The notes beneath the pieces were generated by a model. The model was given only the letters and a program-made list of their open reading frames with translations. It searched no databases and had not been told where the DNA came from. A program made the translations under genes and the position numbers. DNA of 64,000 nt. It comes from Mesaphorura yosii (lineage: Eukaryota > Arthropoda > Collembola > Poduromorpha > Tullbergiidae). Of the stretch, positions 60,089 to 64,000 are shown piece by piece (the first letter of the stretch is position 1; each line of letters begins with the position of its first letter). The stretch covers positions 62,001 to 126,000 of the forward strand of contig WIXG01000170.1 in assembly GCA_009869945.1 (NCBI GenBank), given 5' to 3'.

Positions 60089-63000
60089 TTTGACCAACTG
60101 TGGAAACGAAAATTGAAATCATGAGTTATACTGGCAGCTGGCTGTTTCGCTTCCTTTCGCAATATATAAAATAAGCACTTACATATTTAGTTTTGATTAA
60201 ATCCTGAAGAAGTAATATCACAGACTCACAGTTTTGCTAACAGCAGCTCCTGAGCAAAGTAGTAGGCTCGTAGTGTTTTACCAACTGGAGAACCAAAAGG
60301 GTGCAAGGTGTCCAGCTGGGCAGGGGTGAACGTAACTTCGTAGAATATTTCCCGTAGCCAATTCAAGACCAATAATTAACTAGGATATTGTTCACACCAA
60401 TTAAATAGGCAAATCTGCATGGCATTCGCCAGTCCAAAGCACAGAAGCTGGACGTTTAAACTACATTAGACAAATTGAAAGAGAGGAGAGAAAGTGAAGA
60501 ACAAGCGCAAAGATTTACTGTGCCAATTATGCATGTAACGTACACAGTCAGCAATAAAATAGCAGCTTAGCCAGAGTTTGAAGGAAAGGCGCCTTGTCCG
60601 AACCAACCTCATTTTGTACGTATCGTCCGCTTTCCTTGCGATGTAGGTTCCCCTTATACACGTACATATGCTTTCTGTTTGTTCTGCATAGTTCTGCAGC
60701 ACAACCCATATCAGCAGATTTTGTGATTCTGTCCAACCTACTGCGTCGTTTCCATCTCTTTGTCTATGCATTTGAAATTTGATCACCACAGCCGTTGAGA
60801 CCCTAAACAGCCTTTTCCAACCCTGCAAACTAAATTGCTTGGCACCCGAATTGTTTTATACCCAAAACTTTCACGGAGCTTGGACTCATCGTATTATGAG
60901 TACATATTTGAAATTCGGTAGTAGTTTTCCGTATTGTTGAAATAATGCTACTTTTAGGCTGGCAATTGATGAGAAATACTATGGCCTCATCGTGTTATAC
61001 CAAGCGCTGTGGCCTCAGCAAATCTTTTTGGATACATTATGTATTTTTGATTACAACTGCGAGCCATGCAAAGAGTTAAAAGTATAATTTTCCCACTATT
61101 AATAGTATTAAACGCTATTTCCAACAAGAGTTATTCGAATTCTCAGGACGGCCTTGGGCACTAATTTCGTACAAATGCGAAGAAGGATGATTCCAGCAAC
61201 CGAAACTGCTCGCGACACAAAAAATGGGAGACACCTGGAATTTCAGTGCTAGAGCACATGCACTGAATGAGCAGATACAATTCAGTAATAATTTAGTGAG
61301 AATTAGAGTATTATCGCTATAGGGAAGAATGCAGCCTCTCTTTGTTGTAGTTCTCATCAGCCATCCATCAGAAAATAAACCGGAATACATCAGGGTTAAT
61401 CATTTTTTATAATAGACAGTCACGCGATGTGTTGATTTTGTTTTCTTATGCGGTAAAACTCTCCTGTCATGTGAAAGCATTTCCTTCATCCTGTTGGCAT
61501 TTAAACCGATGAAAAGTTGGAGCATAAAAGAAATTACAGGAAGAGCAGGTATCCCGAAATTTCTCCGCAGTCTGATTAAAATAGTTTTGCGTGGAGTCCG
61601 TGTTAGAAGATAACTTCATTTCGTGACGTCGATCGCCTCCTCTTCGCTCCAGGGTTTCCAGATGGGCATTTCCCAAAACGAACCGGACGAGTCTTGGCCT
61701 TGAGCTGTTATGAGGTCGGCCGCAAGCTCAGTCCAGTCTCAGCAACAACACGATCGAAGAATCACGCTTTACTCCATGGAATAGAATGCACATCTTGATT
61801 AATCAAGAAGCAAACTCTCACTACTTTTCTTAATTAAAATTTAAGAAGCTTAAATTGGCAGAGAATTATTTCAGGACTTCATGTCTATTAATACACTGCT
61901 ACGCTACGCACTGCTCTGAGCAAATCCTTAGTGAAATTTCATCAGCTGATGAAATTGATTAAGATAAAATCACGCCACGTGAAGAGCGCATTCACGCTGG
62001 ACATCATATTTTACTGGAATTTCTTATAAATGTCGGAATTGCGACCGAAAGGAAGTAGCAGTGACAACGAATCCAATCAATTCAACCAAACATTCAACAA
62101 ACACTCAATCTGAAGCATCGATACACTATCAATACAAAAGCGAAGCCTAATTACTACTTCGGAAATTAAGATGTTTTAATTTACGATAACCAGTTTAGGA
62201 TCTACTTTTTGTCATGCATTATGCACGTGGTCACTTCATGTCATTGAATTAGCATGTAGCAATTGAAAAAAGTATTCATGGCATTGTACATTTTCGGTCA
62301 TGTCTTCGTAGTCAAGTCACTAGAAATTGAAGTCAGGTCGGTTTAAAATCCTCACCATGAAGTATTTACAGAGGTACTGCAACTTTTGAGCTTACATTTA
62401 GAAGTTTGTACATATCTCACCTTCATCTTACGACACTTTCGCTCCTCCGCTCTTTTCGTGAATAGCACCAGCACAGCCCGGTCGCTCCTCTGTCGTGGTA
62501 GCTTTCCATCGTCCTTTGATTCTACAACATCATCTGCCGCCCTGTTCTGTTCTTGCGCCTCAAAAAGTTGAGACCATCTTATCTCGCGATGCTGTGAGCG
62601 AGCTCGGCTCAGTCGTTCGCAGAAAGGGTCCCAGTGAACATTCGCCTCTTGGAACTCGATCCAGTCCAAATGAGCCTGGCAGCGTGACGTGGCTTTGCAC
62701 CGTGAAAAGTTAAGACATTGTGAAATGCGAAATCTCACTTTTGCATTTGCTTCAGTTTAGATCAAAATTACGAACTGCATTAAAATCTAACTCGAATTAG
62801 AAGCTTGAATTATATTCGGAGAGGACAAATCTGTAAAGCTTTGTTCAGACAAAAAACTTCAAGCTACCACCGCAAAAATACTGAGAAAGAATTGTCATCT
62901 GCTGGTTCAACGCAGTTAACTTTGCGTCTCACTTGCGGTCAAGGGCCAAGGAAGACAAACGTCTCCGTGTAACAGAAGATATCGTTTGTCAACTCGGACG

Positions 63001-63103
63001 GACGCTTTGGTTGAGCTCTCAAGCCTGGATGATAACATCGTTTCCAAAATCAGTCTCACAGCCTCAAGTGTTTACACAACGAACGTGTGAATAACCTTCA
63101 AAA
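60089..63103. other. intergenic, Ufsp2 5' region and promoter region of the right-hand secreted gene
   Basis: No complete gene was recognised. A likely Ufsp2 non-coding exon ends at a GTAAAA donor near 60280 (minus). A coding-like but ATG-less stretch (60375-60226 minus) and a GC-rich open frame (62738-62352 minus) are listed separately as observations. A TCAGT initiator-like sequence near 63050 precedes the secreted-protein exon. Confidence 0.4.
62352..62738 (-). CDS. doubtful open frame, 128 codons, no family recognised
   Basis: The minus-strand frame is GC-richer than its surroundings and carries a polar, Glu/Arg-rich, helical-looking chain (HLDWIEFQEANVHWDPFCE, SQLFEAQEQNRAADDVVE). A donor-like AAG|GTGAGA occurs at about 62422, after RKCRKMK. 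An acceptor-like TTTTCACGGTGCAAAG precedes the likely coding part, so it could be an internal exon of an unrecognised gene. No partner exon was found. It may also be chance. Confidence 0.25.
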   Translation of the reverse strand: MRFRISQCLNFSRCKATSRCQAHLDWIEFQEANVHWDPFCERLSRARSQHREIRWSQLFEAQEQNRAADDVVESKDDGKLPRQRSDRAVLVLFTKRAEERKCRKMKVRYVQTSKCKLKSCSTSVNTSW

Positions 63104-63149
63104 ATGAATAAGAGCAATACAATTTCGCTTGTGGTATTCGTCTTACTCG
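63104..63149 (+). CDS. first coding exon of a secreted protein gene, running off the window
   Basis: An ATG opens a short hydrophobic leader (MNKSNTISLVVFVLLG) that ends at a strong donor, G|GTAAGT. A phase-1 intron directly after a signal peptide is typical of secreted proteins; the Kunitz gene in this window has the same arrangement. No convincing second exon was found before the window ends, so the product is unknown. Confidence 0.5.
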
Positions 63150-64000
63150 GTAAGTGCAAACAATTTATTACTACATCGTTGGCACGTTTTCTATCCTCCG
63201 GCAAACTGATATCAATCGAGCCGTACACCCGTACGTATTGGGAGAATATTTCAAAAATTGAACAAGCAATCAATAAGCCTCTTTAAGCAACCCTGTCACA
63301 AATTGGCTTATCTTGTGAAGCAAGAAATTGGCTTACATTCTCATTTCTTGCAACAAATAACTGCAGAACATATTTGAAGTGGACATCGTTGATGCCAATA
63401 TTATTTGGCAAGGTACAGGATTGCGCAGCGATTGTCCGCTTCTCAAAAAACGTCTGATAACGCCTGAGCTCATTTAGACCTTTGGCCTTTTGTGATCTCA
63501 AAACAACTCACTTGCAGAACGCTGAGGAGTGGAAAAACGGCATGGGCGCTTTACTTGAGTCGTCGGAATTTTCGCTTTGACTTAAATTCTTCAAGTATTT
63601 GCTTTGAGTTTCGTTTTACCGACTTTGCCATTGGAATCGAACTTTAAAGTTACGTCGAGCCCGTAGACTAATGGCATTATCCTCCATTCGTAAGCAAGCA
63701 GGGTGCTGAATAGACTGAGGAAGTAGTAAACTCGATGAATGGGTTTCAAACTTTTATTACTCTTCTTCTGAGACGAAATTTTCAAATGAAAAATGGCGAG
63801 TTGTTGGAAGGTAGATAAAGCGCGTTAAGAACTTTCCCGTTCCTTTCCTTCGGAGAAGTGAGGTTAAGAAAATCTATTTTCGGTGACTTTGCGGAAAGTT
63901 TGTTTTTAATTGCGTAATGTTATGCAAATGAAAGTTGGGGCTGGCGTGGGGTTTTGTTAGCATTGTACAGGAATCACGCACTGTGGAATGGTCCTGTAAT
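63150..64000. other. right edge, probably intron of the secreted-protein gene
   Basis: No coding-like exon in the required phase was recognised in the last 850 bases. Confidence 0.4.

Overview
The window is eukaryotic nuclear DNA, most likely from an arthropod and probably a non-dipteran pancrustacean. The evidence is a domeless-type cytokine receptor, a Suppressor of Hairless gene with a near-invariant CSL core, GT-AG introns (many under 100 nt) and AATAAA signals. The species cannot be named from the sequence. No rRNA, tRNA, CRISPR array or intact transposon was recognised. All gene models were built by hand by joining open stretches at splice sites whose phases agree. Every complete multi-exon model sums to a multiple of three.

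Left part (1-15.3 kb): two small minus-strand genes, a 284-aa acidic disordered protein and a 119-aa secreted acidic Pro/Glu protein, followed by about 10 kb without a recognisable gene.

Centre: the plus-strand JAK/STAT receptor gene domeless (15.35-22.32 kb, 15 coding exons, 1336 aa). It runs tail-to-tail into a 107-aa two-TM protein gene. On the minus strand comes Su(H), the Notch-pathway CSL transcription factor (37.2-25.5 kb, 12 coding exons, 933 aa, unusually long N-terminus). Almost 9 kb of apparently gene-free DNA lies upstream of Su(H). Two developmental signalling genes flanked by large non-coding blocks fit extensive cis-regulation.

Right part (45.9-64 kb): a compact housekeeping cluster. 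In order it holds a secreted single-Kunitz inhibitor (+), Creld (-), a secreted takeout/JHBP-like (TULIP) protein (+), Mmachc (cobalamin processing, +), a new-looking 92-aa gene (-), Tfg (ER exit sites, +), Ufsp2 (Ufm1 protease, -) and the first exon of another secreted protein (+) that runs off the window. Creld, Tfg and Ufsp2 all relate to the ER, but they are separately transcribed and co-regulation is not implied.

Most interesting points: a possible alternative last exon in domeless that would give a short-tailed, decoy-like receptor; three TTCNNNGAA STAT-type sites within 250 bp of domeless intron 1 (possible autoregulation); CSL-type sites concentrated in the Su(H) locus; the roughly 390-aa N-terminal extension of Su(H); an exon-like but frame-broken block inside a Su(H) intron; and two small unrecognised genes.
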